Below are positions 11,670 to 35,380 of a stretch of DNA of 64,000 bases, in pieces. The position numbers were made by a program, and so were the translations under genes. Each line of letters begins with the position of its first letter. The first letter of the stretch is position 1. This DNA comes from Steromphala cineraria (lineage: Eukaryota; Mollusca; Gastropoda; Trochida; Trochidae). The DNA lies in assembly GCA_916613615.1 (NCBI GenBank), contig OU744730.1:37557315-37621314 (forward strand), written 5' to 3'. Under the pieces are notes generated by a model. It worked only from the letters and a program-made list of their open reading frames with translations, had not been told where the DNA came from and searched no databases.

Positions 11670-12410
11670 CATATCGTGAAAAATCTGTATTGTCACACCT
11701 CTAGTTTCAAACTTAAATGTTCAAAACAAAAATATGTCGTTTCACTAATAGTATCGTATGGGTCAACAAGTGGTTACTATTTACACAAAAAGTATGTCTT
11801 GGTCGATTGGAGAATGCAAATGTTGTATTTTAAAACTCTATTGACAAATTCAGTGAATTCGTTCCAGAAAGTTCTAACTGTTGGACATGCAATGTATATA
11901 TGAGGAATATTCTAACTCAAACCACATGTTGAACATATGTCATGATCAACAAGTTTCATTTTAACATCTCTCGTTTAGTAAATAGCTCTATGGATAAACT
12001 TGTATTGGAATGCAAAAAGGTTTTTTTCTGTGGTTGATTGTCCATATTTCAAAAATACTGTCTTCCAATGGATGTAGTTATTTATAGTTAATCTTCCCAT
12101 TTATTACATACTGTTGGAAACTTACATGAAGCATCAGATGGGTTATCGTAAAAAATCTTGAGCCTTTAAAAGGTTTAATAAACCTTAATTCCCAAGGGGA
12201 ATGTATAGGCAAATGTGTTATTGTTGAGGAATCAGATGTTTGGATGGCATCTTTCCATTTGTTGGGAATACTGAGGATGACACGGTTTAGATCAAGTACT
12301 GTGCCCTTAACTTTAAATTTTGTTTTAAGCTCTGCACATGTAATAAAATAAGAACCTAGTCATATCTTCAACATGGTACTCATTCTTTGAGCAAATGATT
12401 GATAATCAAA
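11670..12410 (-). pseudogene. L1-like LINE C-terminal fragment
   Basis: On the minus strand, reading across frame breaks, I see ELKTKFKVKGTVLDLNRVIL, SIPNKWKDAIQ and PWELR (12,335-12,180). Further along come FQYKFIHRAIY and KLVDHDICSTCG (near 12,030-11,925) and TVRTFWNEF (near 11,870). The order, with a CxxC...H..CP..FWNEF zinc-like block at the end, is typical of the C-terminal region of L1-clade ORF2. Stops and shifts show it is dead. Confidence 0.65.
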
Positions 12411-12866
12411 TTTGAATTGTAGCAATGATGATTTAACCAGAGCGGTTGCATGTGTATTTCATTTGTTATTTTCATTCACAATATGTCCTTTTATGTATCT
12501 CCTTGGCCAATGAAGATTCTAAAATGAGATTTGGTTACCCCATGACCCCAAATGGGGTAACAGGGGTCAAAACCTTTTAAGTCTGATGAGCAGAGCTACA
12601 AAGCTCTATTTTTGCCATAACCCGTGACTATAGATGAGTTCTTGTGCTTATCAAATGTCATTGACTAAATGTTAAATTCATATTTATCATCTCTAGAAAG
12701 AAATTATGAGTACATGATAAATTTCAGTTACTTAATATGAAAAATCTTAATTGCATCTTTAGAAAATGTAAATGAGTATGTCCATACAATGATTTGAACA
12801 TGTAAAACGTAAATAGAGTCAAAGACTGGGTAACTGTATGATGCATGATGTGATTGATGTTGCCAG

Positions 12867-24493
<11,627 letters not shown>

Positions 24494-25430
24494 TGAGGGG
24501 AGGGTGGGAGAAGATCAACTGGCTGTGTCACCAGCGCTGAGGAGAGACGTTCTTCTTTTACTGTGTTGTTTTAATGCTCAATGCTTCTTGTCATATCCTG
24601 TTCAGTGTTATGTAATGAAATGTAGTTGTGGCTCATTACGTTGTCTGAAACATCAATGTCCTTGAGTTAAGTATTAGCTGGTGTTTTGTGGAAGGTATCA
24701 AGTCGAGATAGATTGTGATGTGACCACAACGTGTGATTAGTGCTACTGTTTGTTATCCTTCACTCTGTGCAGGTCCCAGATGGAGCCATCTTCATAGGGT
24801 AGTGCATCGTATTGTTATGTTGAACTGGAACTTACACTGAAGGTGTATGTGTTTTGTTTATCTGTACTTACCTACATGTTCTGTCGTTTGCTTGCTCATC
24901 TTCCTGCCGCTCCATGGTCTGATAGTCCCGCTCATCAAGTAGATAAGTTAACTATAACGAGCTTGCAAGTTTGATCTCAACACGGTTTCATGTGAAATAC
25001 TCTTCATGTGGGATGTGGAATGCTGCCATGTGCAGTGTGCATAACACCATGGTGTACCGGATGTTACTGGGCTGGTGGAGCCACCGTCATCAGGAGAGAA
25101 GAATGCTCACAAGGTGGAAATACAAATGATTGAAGAATCTACTTAAGGCAACTACCAGAGATCAATGAGATTATCTGCTTGATGAGAAATCATAGAGGGT
25201 CTATGTTAAAGCTTTTATGTGCCGGTGCCAGTGAATGCTATTATGGTCTCCAGATAGTCTCACTCTAATAAGTAACAGATTACTAAGTAACAGACTTGTA
25301 AACAGATCTTATCCAAAATCAGCTGTTTGCTTTTGGTGTGGTGATTCTTTTAATTTATAAGACTTTGTGCATGCACATCACGACTACTGTAGCCTCTGTC
25401 AGTCTCTGTCTCTCTGTTGGTCTATCTGTG
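24494..25430 (+). other. Probable GOT2 3' UTR and downstream DNA
   Basis: No further coding exon is visible. No AATAAA was found in the first kilobase after the stop; the nearest I see is near 26,283. The 3' end is therefore unresolved. Confidence 0.4.
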
Positions 25431-25435
25431 ATAGG

Positions 25436-25800
25436 AGATGATACAGCGATGATACAGGGGTGATACAGAGATGATACAGCGATGATACAGGGGTGATACA
25501 GAGATGATACAGGGGTGATACAGAGATGATACAGAGGTGGTACAGGGGTGATACAGAGATGATACAGGGGTGATACAGAGATGATACAGAGGTGGTACAG
25601 GGGTGATACAGAGATGATACAGGGGTGGTACAGCGATGATACAGGGTTGATACAGAAATGATACAGAGTTGGTACAGGGGTGATACAGAAATGATAGAGA
25701 GATGATACAGGGGTGATACAGAAATGATACAGAGGTGATACAGAGGTGATACAGAAATGATACAGAGGTGAAACAGAGGTGATACAGAGGTGGTACAGGG
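25436..25800. repeat. 11-bp minisatellite (GATACAGNGRT)n
   Basis: About 33 copies of 11-bp units alternate mainly between GATACAGAGAT and GATACAGGGGT, with GGTACAG variants. Three units make 33 bp, so long frames rich in LYH and CI/PV stay open on the minus strand. Those are repeat artefacts. Confidence 0.9.
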
Positions 25801-25994
25801 AGATGTGACACAATGTGTTGATACAGCAGCTGATTAATCCCCCACTGTGACTGTAGAGAACCAATAGATCATCTAGCTAACCAAACCTTGTCAAATATAC
25901 AAATGAAAAATTAAAACATATTTTCTATACATGTGTGTTGCTTCCTTAATTTTATGACTTACAAAGAGATCCAAAAATAATTTACATACAGCCA

Positions 25995-26050
25995 ATGGCT
26001 AATGGCTGAAATATTGCTCAAGTGGCGTAAAACAAGATCTCACTCACTCA
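25995..26050. repeat. Short gastropod-type dispersed repeat, copy 1
   Basis: Contains GGCTGAAATATTGCTCAAGT, then GGCGTAAAAC and CTCACTCACTCA. From general familiarity, similar sequences (GGAATATTGCTGAGTGCGGC.. with a CTCA tail) are very common in abalone and other gastropod DNA. A second copy is at about 27,057. The tail is a short (CTCA)n. Confidence 0.55.
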
Positions 26051-26474
26051 TAAAGCCAAATTACCGTAACAATAACGGTTTCAGAGTTGCTTTCTAGTCA
26101 TTTTCTTGAAGCAATATTAAATGACCAAAATAAGTTTCAATCAATTGAATATGCAGACACTTGCCACTGTGTCCGTTTTGAAATTTGGTTGCAATGTTGC
26201 ATCGATGCATAAATAATGCAAGTTGTTCAGAATACATCATCAAAGACATCAAAGTTGAAGGCAGTGAGGGACCAATACGCAAAATAAAGCATAGCTTGCT
26301 TACACTGCATGAAAGTTCCTTGGAGATGTCATTCAATCCGAACAAAGTGTGCATGTGAATCATTCATTCATCAACACCAGTGACAATGTCAATACTGCGA
26401 CCAGATTAATGATGCAATGTTTGTTGAAATATCACATCAACACCAGGCCTGGTCGTTTCTTCTTATCCCATGCA

Positions 26475-27060
26475 ACATCGGAGATGCGCTGGCACCGTCC
26501 GTCCATTTGTTGCACATTGTGTCCGGCACATGACTTTGTAACTAATTCAATTTAATAGTTGAAATGCAGAAACATATAATAAGGTGTCATGAGTAACAAT
26601 TTTGAGCATATCTGCATGAATTCTGGGGATTTGGGAGAAAAGTGGTAAATTTTCAAGAAATCTGTTTCAATTCTTGTCCGGCTCGCAACTTCTAAACTAA
26701 TCATCAAATTGATTAAATTTGACATTGAGATACATAATCAGATATGAAGATGTGTCATGAATTAAGAAAATATTTATGCATAACAGCGAGGACTCTGTCC
26801 GGCTCAGAACATCTAAACATTGTGTCATAGGTTGACCATAAAAATTACTACTCTGTTAGAAAACTCTGTAAGTTCTGTTTGGCCTACAACTTCAGAAATA
26901 ACTCATATTTTGATCAGATGTGGTTTTGAGATACAGAATCATGTGAACGTTTTTCATGATTAAAAATTTTGAAAATATCTTCGTAACATTTTGTATTTCA
27001 CAAAAAATGAGGACTGCTATAACAGTCGCGTCTGGTCCAAAACTTCTACGCCTCTAATTT
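26475..27060. mobile_element. Pearl-like repeat, family C
   Basis: It is headed by GGCACCGTCCGTCC and carries about four diverged units, each with a (T/C)GTCCGGCNC..AACTTCTAAA word. Spacing is roughly 100-180 bp, and AGATACA(T/G)AATCA and TGTGTCATGA blocks lie between. The same head and unit recur at 58,255-58,620. Confidence 0.65.
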
Positions 27061-27110
27061 CTGAAATACTGCACAAGCGGCGTTAAACAATAATTCACTC
27101 ACCAAAAACT
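27057..27110. repeat. Short gastropod-type dispersed repeat, copy 2
   Basis: CTGAAATACTGCACAAGCGG followed by CGTTAAACAATAATTCACTCACC matches the copy at 25,995 at most positions and abuts the end of the pearl-like element. Confidence 0.5.
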
Positions 27111-27214
27111 TCCAAATTATGTTTCAAAGGTTGATACAGTGATAGAAAAGCTGAAATTGATAAGATATGTAAAATCTATAAATATTGAGTCATTTGCAGG
27201 GGTATAGCTTGACC

Positions 27215-27480
27215 ATGTCAGCTGCTTGTTCAAGTTTCCAATCCTACTGAACACTTGTGGGATGAAGTTCAAAAATCCTTGAACATGGCGTGTTCGAGGA
27301 CAAAGCTTGAGTTTACCAGAAGTGTTGTCACATTCCCATACTAACAGTCCCCTTCACCTTTCATACACTGGAATTCAGTGCAATGCCACCCATGGCTCGC
27401 TAGATGCTCGCAGGTTTCAACGCAATGCATTGTCACAATAGCATTGCGGGCGTTCTCCCTGCAAAAATTCAAGCCGTGAT
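27215..27480 (+). pseudogene. Tc1/mariner transposase C-terminal relic
   Basis: The plus strand near 27,232-27,275 reads FPNPTEHLWDEVQKSLN, which matches the DLNPIEHLWD(E/V) motif around the last catalytic acid of Tc1/mariner transposases. Downstream it reads on as degraded sequence. No inverted termini were found. Confidence rests on this one motif. Confidence 0.45.
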
Positions 27481-27559
27481 ACAAGTGAAATAATCTGTAA
27501 AGCGACTTTAAACCCCAAATCACCTCATCTCGCTCCTTTCAAGTACAGTCTGTCAGGAA

Positions 27560-30500
27560 TGTGGCTATGTCAGGTTTTAAGATTCACCCAATTGTGTCCA
27601 CTTGTGTTAATGGATACAGAAGATGGCAAGACAACCGCAACACTTAAAGTACATTAACTATTTTTTTCCATAATCATTATTCTAATACAAACTTAATCAA
27701 AAAAAGTATTTCTAAATAACTTATATGGTAGATAATCGTAGTAAGGATCTTAAGTGCTATCCAGAGAAATTAATAATCTGATGTATTTTATTGAAATATC
27801 ATTGTGCTTGAATAACTTTAAAACTCCAATTTTACTCATAATTGAAAACATTAACAAACATGGGTCATGTCATTAGTGAAATCGGATATGGTAACTGTTA
27901 AGTGTTTTTCTTTCTTTTGGACAATTCAAAGTTGTTACAAATTCTTATTAACATTCATGATGTACACCAATTGTTATTTCTATATTAATATGCCTATATT
28001 GCACCTGTTTTACTTTTGAAATAGTTTACATCTGTACGTCCGCCGACTGCTATTACTTTGGCTTTTACACTCTTCTGGCATTCAACATTGTACTTCATTG
28101 AACTTACGATCATTTAAAAAAAAACTACAGTTCCCAGGTGCAATAAGTTGATGAACAATGAGAATAGGAAGACCTTTATTATTGTTGTCGGTGCATTTTC
28201 ATCTCGCTAGGCCATCGAAATTTAAGCACGCGAAATTTCTAAAATTACAAACCTAGATTTGAACTAAATTTTGATCTCACAATTATACGCCGAAAACTAA
28301 AAAGAAAGTGTCTAGATGTGTTTGAATGATGCACAGAAGGGGGACACAACGTTGGTAAAGAACTCATCACTTGGACATTTCGGTTATCGGTATATAAGAA
28401 AGCGAACGACCTCTCGCACTTTGAATGTGATATTCATCTAAATTCATATAAAATGTTTTTCATGATTTAGTTAAGAACGCGATACCTTTCCTTTGCAGAT
28501 GGGGTTATGAAGTTATGAAGTTTTATTCTATCATATTCTTAAGTATTGCATGATCATATTACTTAAATTCATCAGCGCTGACTTAAATTACGTGAGTGTT
28601 CGAGACGTCCACAGTTATGCTAAGGTGTGTTTAGCTTTATTTATTGTGGGCGAGGATGTGAGGTGTTGATTCAGTGGCGGACTGTTCAAACAGGCACTGT
28701 GACGTGGCCGCCCGCTGACGTATTGTGTAGCAGTGTGTAAACACCGCAATTGAATAAGCCTTTAACTGTACGTCGAGCTTCCCGCTCATGTAGTAACTGT
28801 CATATATATATATATATATAACCTAACTGTGTGACAATGTAGAGATTGGTGAACGCGTAACCCCAACATAAAGCTATTCCCCATATGAAAGTCCCTAGGC
28901 CGATGTGAGGGAGGGAGAGTCTAGGCTGGTCGTGGGTAGTGTTGACGGAGTTTATCTATGTAAGCAGGTTATATTCACCGCCTACGGGAACACTGATCCG
29001 GTGAGCTGGGTTATATACAGGTCTATATCTCGCCCCTCCCTGGCCAACAAACATTCCTCACGCACTGGCTCAGAAATGGACGTATCTTATCAAAACTTTG
29101 AAAGGCCGCGGCTGGACGATGGCTCTGTGTGACGGAGACTAGAGGCCACTGTGAGTGTGGATTGATCGAGTGGTTCAAGTTTGGTCTGGAGTTGGACACT
29201 CAGTCGGCGCTACAAGTACGTTAACTTGTATTGGGGACTTTCATTATGTCGGACTATTCACAGTTCTTTCAGAGCTGACTTACCCTTTATAAGGAGAGAT
29301 ATATAAAGGTGTGTATAGATAGATAAATATAGAGTCGGTAAGCCCAAGGCATGATGACGTAACCTGCTGGTGTTGACGATACGGTCGCGTAACGTTACCA
29401 ATAATCAACGCTATTTTGAACATGGTGTCATTTGAGACTAATCTTACAGATGATTAGGTTAGATAAATATTGATGGAAGAGGTGAATACATTAGTTGGTC
29501 ACGAAAAACCCGCGCTCCAGGTACGTTCACATTTCTTTCGTTCCCGTAGATTTCCACCATAGCACGGCGACATTATAATCGTCAACTATAGCAGGATCTT
29601 GTATACTCAGTAGTCAGTACTGCCTCATGTCCACAGTGACGGAATCTGGGGCGACGATAACCGAATACTAGTTTAAACTCAATTGCGGAAACACGGAATT
29701 ATTTACGATTTAATTGTTTACATATTTGTTTACATGCTTTGATTTTGGTATTTATTCATAACTGTTAACCACTGTTCCGTGTGAGGTTGCACCGCTTATA
29801 GACATGTATATCGTTATAGTGACAGCCCTGTGTATATTTGGCTCTGAGTTTCTCACACATTTCTTACACATTTGAAATAACTTAAAAATTTAGTTTTACT
29901 TAACGTATATATTGAAATAAGTATGTATTTCTTTTTAATTACATACTTAGATAAGTTCCGTTTTACTCAAGGACATTGAACAATCGGGGATGGTCATGAA
30001 TACCTCAACATGGCGTATAAATACCTAAATAGCTCGACTTGTGTGGAGCGTTTGCTTATACTTACTTATCTATGTATGTAAGCAAATTCATTCATGATGT
30101 GTACAAACGGATTTATGATTAACTATAGCCTGTAGTAATCTGATACGCGTCGGGTTTCCTATATAATAATTGCTGACCTCATGACGTCACTGGCCCATAT
30201 TCAACTTCCTTATCTCCATACGTCAGAAAGTTTCTAAACAATGTGGATAGTCATCTATATCCTTGATATATAGAAAGTATGTCTTTCGGTTAGGTAATAA
30301 CGAATATTCGCTTTATACGGAATCTGTGCACCTATTCTGTATCTGATTCGCGGACAAGACGATAGTTGAAAAAGCCAAATGGAAGGGTTGAGAGAGAGAC
30401 ACCCCACGAGTTGTCGGAGTAACATACCCATTTCCTTTAAGTAACCCGGGTCTCAACTACAACACGTGACCACGCATGGGCTGCTGGACCCAGGGCTTCT

Positions 30501-30700
30501 ATTCGATGTGATATGGTTGCAAAACTTCATTAAAGAGTGACGATCGCGATGTTAGTCGAGAACTAACAACATTATAACACTGTATTGTCCTCAGTACAAG
30601 TATACATGTTGGAAATTGTTTGTGCCTAAGCACAGGCAGTCACGATGCAGCTCCAGTTAATGCGTTGTTCTGCCTTTACAATGCTGAGTGTCAAGCAGGC
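27560..30700. other. Non-coding; possible 5' region of kinase gene 1
   Basis: (TA)10 lies at 28,802-28,821. A somewhat GC-richer block at about 28,600-29,200 ends in the splice-donor-like ACT|GTGAGTG at 29,150/29,151. It could be a promoter and 5' exon for the + strand kinase gene at 32,866, but nothing in the sequence proves the link. A lone TGACGTCA lies near 30,183. Confidence 0.25.
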
Positions 30701-30722
30701 AGCAACAACTCCCACCTTTTAA

Positions 30723-31077
30723 GGGGCAGTTGCACGTTTTTTGATAATTTTATATTTTAAAATTTTCACTGATAATTTTAAGTTAATGCTAAATGTATTA
30801 TGTTGACAGTGTAAAAAATCTCATTACACGAGCCAATCATCCATAGTCAGAGGACCAAGTATGAAGATTCCCATAAAATCCATTGGCGGCCATTTTGTGT
30901 GAACACCTTTAATTCATTTTGTGCAAGAAAGGGGAATTGCATGGCTAAACTTTATGTTATATATTTGAATTATTACTGCTCCATTAAGTTTAAAGATCTT
31001 GTCTTTCAATTGGAACCATTAATTTTCATTAACCTGACATCACCTTATATTTCCCCTAAAAACGTGCTACTGCCCCG
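30723..31077. mobile_element. 355-bp MITE flanked by TTAA
   Basis: GGGGCAGTTGCACGTTTTT at the left and AAAAACGTGCTACTGCCCC at the right are 19-bp inverted ends with one mismatch. TTAA flanks the left end directly (30,719-30,722) and the right end after one extra G (31,078-31,081). TTAA targets are used by piggyBac and Kolobok transposons. Internal DNA is AT-rich and non-coding. Confidence 0.75.
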
Positions 31078-31093
31078 TTAACGTCTTTTGGTA

Positions 31094-31165
31094 TGACGCG
31101 ACCGGGAATCGAACCCCAGTCTTCCGGGTGACGAACGGTTACTCTGCCAAATGAGCTAATCAATG
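31094..31165 (-). tRNA. tRNA-Asp(GTC)-like pseudogene or SINE head
   Basis: The minus strand reads TAGCTCATTTGGCAGAG (A-box-like D arm), then an anticodon loop TCGTCAC with anticodon GTC, then GGGGTTCGATTCCC (B box/T arm). The 3' two-thirds resembles tRNA-Asp. The acceptor strands CATTGAT and TCGCGTC do not pair and the T stem has a mismatch. It is therefore probably a pseudogene or the tRNA-derived head of a SINE, not a working tRNA. Confidence 0.55.
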
Positions 31166-32096
31166 AAGTTCATAATCACCGTTTAATTGTCCAATGAATG
31201 TGTATGTTATGTCGCCAGATTTACCGATGTATGTAAAAAAATGGGAACGTGTCCCATACATGACCAACATAGACTTTATTTGTAAATTTTTGGTCCTAAT
31301 AACAAATTTTATTCTGAAATTCACCAACTGAATCCAACAAAAAATCTGTGTCCTTGATTCGATTTGACGAGTGCACGTGAATATGTACATGCACGTGCTG
31401 ACCGGGCGAGTGATTGGCAGGTGAGTGACACGACGAGAAATAGGTGACGTTCAGTTGAAGTCGTGTTTACATATTGCGACCTTTACAAGCCAGAGTTGAA
31501 TAAGCCGGCTTCTGCTCACTCATGTGTTGTTAGTCGTTGAATGCCGACTTAATGAGGCAACAATTACCTAGTTGAGCCTAGGCTCCAACATGTGAGGCAA
31601 TCATACCATAACTGTATGTATTGGTTTCCGTCACGGGTAAGTCATTGTCATATATATATGTGCGAACTGGTGTTGTTAACTCACACGGTAAACGATGTAA
31701 TGCTCGGCGTGGCTATCTCCGGTAAACATCCGTTCCCAAGACTCGTAAAATACAACGTTTATTGCTAATGCAGGATATTTACCATCCCAAAACACACTCG
31801 CGTGTAAGCTCTATATACGAGCTAAAAGAGCAACATCGAGCCGTACGCAATTAGGCATGTTGTATGATTTAATATGTAATTATTGGACATCTGTCAGTAC
31901 ACAAAACCTGAATTTGATTTTGATAATGAAATTCGACATGTTTCTTTTCGTCTCTACTTGGAAGGCTGTTGGCGATGTTGCTAACTATCTCTACGATGTC
32001 ACACATGTCAAAGGGCTACTGTTTTAATCTTGCTTACTAATGTATAAAGGATAGACAAAGTGAAAAGTGGCATCAGGAATTTTCTAAAATGGTATT

Positions 32097-32181
32097 ACGT
32101 CCATTCTCTCCCCACAGAGGCAGCTCAGTCATACCCGGTTGCTTGCACTGAGCTGCCTGTGGGGAGCAGAATATTGGACGT
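32097..32181. ncRNA. 85-nt pre-miRNA-like hairpin
   Basis: Three paired blocks form one stem: ACGTCCA with TGGACGT, CTCCCCACA with TGTGGGGAG, and GGCAGCTCAGT with ACTGAGCTGCC. They are separated by a small asymmetric internal loop and a 2-nt GA bulge, and closed by a 17-nt loop. That gives 27 perfect pairs in an 85-nt foldback, the size and shape of a pre-miRNA. It matches no miRNA I recall. It could also be a foldback MITE. The strand is unknown. Confidence 0.4.
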
Positions 32182-32865
32182 GATCGAAAACCTTTTACTA
32201 TTTACCGCTACAAATGTGATAAAAAGTTTTGAAAATTAAAGAATGTATATTTGCAAAAACATGATAAATTGATAAAAGACCTGTCGGTTCATTCTGTTCA
32301 CGATGTGATTGATTGCCCATCGAAACCTTAATGGTCAAATTAGCAGATTCAATATCTCTTTCTGATCAAATTGTCTTCAATGTCAACTCAAGGCAATATT
32401 TACGACCTTTAACCTACTTGGACAGGACCCTATGTTTCGACGTCAACGAACAAATATAATTAAACGTCTTTCAGACGCTAGCGTCAAGCATCGGGCCAAT
32501 ATGTACGTCGTCTCGACGTTGTTACAGAACCAAGACGGACACAACAGCGTTACTCATGTTGAATTTGGGTCGTTATTAACCGCTTAACTTTAAATAAGTT
32601 TATAAATGTTTAATGAAACATGAAACCATTTGCTATGAGTCTCGCGTGTCGATGTTCCCACGTTAAGTGCTTACTTCGTACCCTTGTCACCTACAACTTA
32701 AACACACATTATTTGGACCGCTCTGTAGGTGTAGGGTCAATTAGACCAATAAGAAGCAAATACCAGTGCCTATCATGCTTAATGATGACCAAATACTACC
32801 GACTGCTTGTCCTAGTCGACATGCTTGACTAACCACTGCCGTCTATGTTGCAGCTGCTGTAGACT

Positions 32866-33597
32866 ATGGGAGGAGGCGCCACCAAGACGCTCACGACATC
32901 CCCGGATGAGCGGGGAGGAGTTCACTGGGTTATCGTGCAGGACCGGGTGGTGGGGCGGGGAAGACGCAAGTGTGTGCTGGCGGGTCACTTGGTCAACAGC
33001 TGGCGGGCCGGGGAGGAGGTGGTGGTCAAGACGCTGCCGGACTCTGTGCCTAACGAGGAGTACTGGCAGGACGAGATAGAGAAGTGCACGCGCCTGAGAG
33101 AACACGTATTATCTCTGTCCAAGAGTGGTCAGTCCCTGGCATACAAGGTGCACGTGGAGCACGCTATGACAGCGTACATAGACAAGGTCTCGCAGTGGAT
33201 GAAACGCAAGATGAAGGTGAAACCGGGCGAGTTCGTGCTGGTTGAGGAGACACTGGGAGACAAGTACGCGGAGTTGATGGACGCACAGGGGGTGATCAGC
33301 AGCAAGGTGCCCCAACAGCTCTCCGCCTTCCTCGCGGAACTCATGCACTTCAGCTACCACGAGTCGTGCAGGAGGGAGGTGTTCTGTGGCTTTCAGGGTA
33401 CGTTCTCGCGGGACCGCTTGAACCTGGCTGAGCCGACAGTGCACTCGGTGGAGGGCAGGTACCGCGAGACAGACCAGGGACTGGAGGGAATCCTGCTCGC
33501 CTTCCAGAATCACACATGCACCACCAGGTGTCGCGACTGGCTCACGCCAGAGGGCACCATGTGTAAGAAGATGGAGAAGTTCTGTACGACTGTGTAG
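32866..33597 (+). CDS. Alpha-kinase-domain protein 1 (predicted pseudokinase)
   Basis: A 243-codon frame holds one atypical alpha-kinase domain (TRPM7/eEF2K-type fold). Visible parts are the candidate ATP Lys55 (EVVVK), GEFVLVEETLGDKY (121-134) matching the 'VE.yi.GeF.ky' strand, His161 (LMHFSYHES), GFQG (175-178), EPTVHS (189-194), and H216-x-C218-xxx-C222, the zinc module. The usual DLQG Asp is Gly175 and the Asp of the LTDP motif is Glu189, so catalysis is doubtful. The ATG lies 12 bp inside a splice acceptor (TATGTTGCAG, exon from 32,854), behind an in-frame TAG, so an upstream 5' exon is likely. Base composition is strikingly GC-rich against AT-rich flanks. It has two paralogues at 41,314 and 45,175. 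Confidence 0.82.
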   Translation: MGGGATKTLTTSPDERGGVHWVIVQDRVVGRGRRKCVLAGHLVNSWRAGEEVVVKTLPDSVPNEEYWQDEIEKCTRLREHVLSLSKSGQSLAYKVHVEHAMTAYIDKVSQWMKRKMKVKPGEFVLVEETLGDKYAELMDAQGVISSKVPQQLSAFLAELMHFSYHESCRREVFCGFQGTFSRDRLNLAEPTVHSVEGRYRETDQGLEGILLAFQNHTCTTRCRDWLTPEGTMCKKMEKFCTTV

Positions 33598-35380
33598 CGT
33601 TCTTCAAGTCTGCAGGAGACTTGACGGTTCTGTGTGGTGGGTATACTTGACCAAAGGGGCCAGTTCAGCTCAGCACAGCCTCGATTGACTCCCGCCCTGC
33701 ATTTGGTGAACCTATCAGACAATCACTCTGCCGGGCGATGTAGGACCAAGGGAATATTTCGATGTTTATTTATTTGATTCATGCTTTTGGATTTCGTTGT
33801 TTTATGATTTTTGTGTTTGTTATTTCACAACGTCGTTATCATTCAATCTTCTGGAGCTATCGGCCCCACACGGAGCGAACTTTCGGTCAATCATCGACCA
33901 TCGACCAGCGAAGGAAATCTACATTACCTAAGCCAAAAACATACAAGTTATAGCCTTATGCTTGATTTGTTTATTTCATATGTGATATTCTAAGACAAAG
34001 CGACAGTAGGAAATGTATTTTCCTCAATCAGTGCAGCACCAGGTAACCAGGGGACTCCATTGATGTTTGGTTCATTCCATTTGATGTTTAATGACGTCTA
34101 GGCCTATTCGAAAGGGTATGATAAGGATAGAGACGTGTGAAGCGAGGCACGTGACAAGAAAACGACAATCAGAATAGCATACAGTGCGGGGAGATGAATA
34201 CTTATATGTACAGCGGTTATAATGTATATACCAATTTAGCATCCACCAACACTTTTAATTCCATTATTATTGATGATGTCGTTAAAAAGTTGTTATATAG
34301 AAAATGCGTCTTGCATGACTGGTTCTAAAACAAAAAGTTGCAACTGCTGCCCTGTACTCCGGATAGAGCCGACAGCGTCTCTCTGATACTCTATCTCTCG
34401 TGCTGACTTGCTCGACAACTCTTCTATAAAGGACATATGTTTTGTTTGGATTTATAGTACTATCATTTGCTAATTCAAGATCCAACGTGACTGTAACTTT
34501 AAAGTTCTCTGATACTGCTGATATATGTGGAGGCCTCTCCAGACGAGGTGACCTCACCGACCCATGTGCAATAAACTATGTGTTCCTTCCTCTCGTGTGC
34601 TCTTCTGTCTTGATGTGTCCTCAACAGCAACCAACTACACTGTGATGTTTATATATGCGTGCTGATCAAATATCATTGTTTATTGTTGATATCTAAAGTA
34701 TTTAAATGACTTGCTAAGACCAATTCTCTTATTCGACACACATCTAGCTGTTTCAGAAAGTCAATCTATAAGTTAACAATGTTTGTGAATATGGCAGTGT
34801 GAGGTCAAAGTGGTCAACTTGGTTGGTCAAGGGTGTGTCCCTCATCTGCTTCAGTGTCGCCAGTCGCTAGTGCACACGTACCTGAAGCTTTGTTCATGGT
34901 TGTCAATATCCTCATGAATATATATGCTCGTCTTTCAAAGGCTCCAGAATCTGATGACTTGGGGACGAGTCATTTCGTGAGGTTTGTGAAAACATGATGC
35001 CTTATAGAATTCCTGAAAACCTATTTTCCTCATCTGATGTCAATATCAGTCACGTGATCAGTAGTTTCCAACATTCGAAGTGATTGTTTTAAATATATCG
35101 CATATTTGTGTACTTACAGCTTGCATAGTTTTCCATACGTTATCGTAGTTAACTCAAACCGTTCTCGGCCTTCGGTCTAGCTTCCCGCTCAGCTTTCTTT
35201 CCTCAACCGCTGTTCAGTGTTTTATCTTAGCCCTCAGCCCTGAAAGGCGGTTCCTGTTGAATTATTGACGAACGAAAGAGGCGATTGGTTGACGATATTG
35301 TGTTATGAATGCACTGAAAATATTTCGAGGGTAACCTGTCATGAAATTAATTCTCTTTTAAAATGCAAGCTGCTTTATTC
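33598..35380. other. Downstream of kinase gene 1, no gene seen
   Basis: AT-rich DNA. An AATAAA lies near 34,571, about 970 bp beyond the stop codon; whether it is used is unknown. I recognised no transposon or RNA. Confidence 0.35.

Noticed and set aside
12838..12866. In-frame ATG upstream of GOT2 exon 2 as the true start
   Set aside because: It lies upstream of a good acceptor and would remove the mitochondrial transit peptide; a separate exon 1 is far more likely.
25355..25864. 169-codon minus-strand frame rich in LYH/CI
   Set aside because: It is a translation of the 11-bp minisatellite; there is no non-repetitive domain.
28905..29132. 75-codon frame near the possible kinase 1 promoter
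   Set aside because: No homology recognised; the nearby GTGAGT donor-like site makes a 5' UTR exon as plausible as a gene.
31094..31165. Functional tRNA-Asp gene
   Set aside because: Acceptor strands do not pair and the T stem has a mismatch; kept only as a tRNA-like pseudogene or SINE head.
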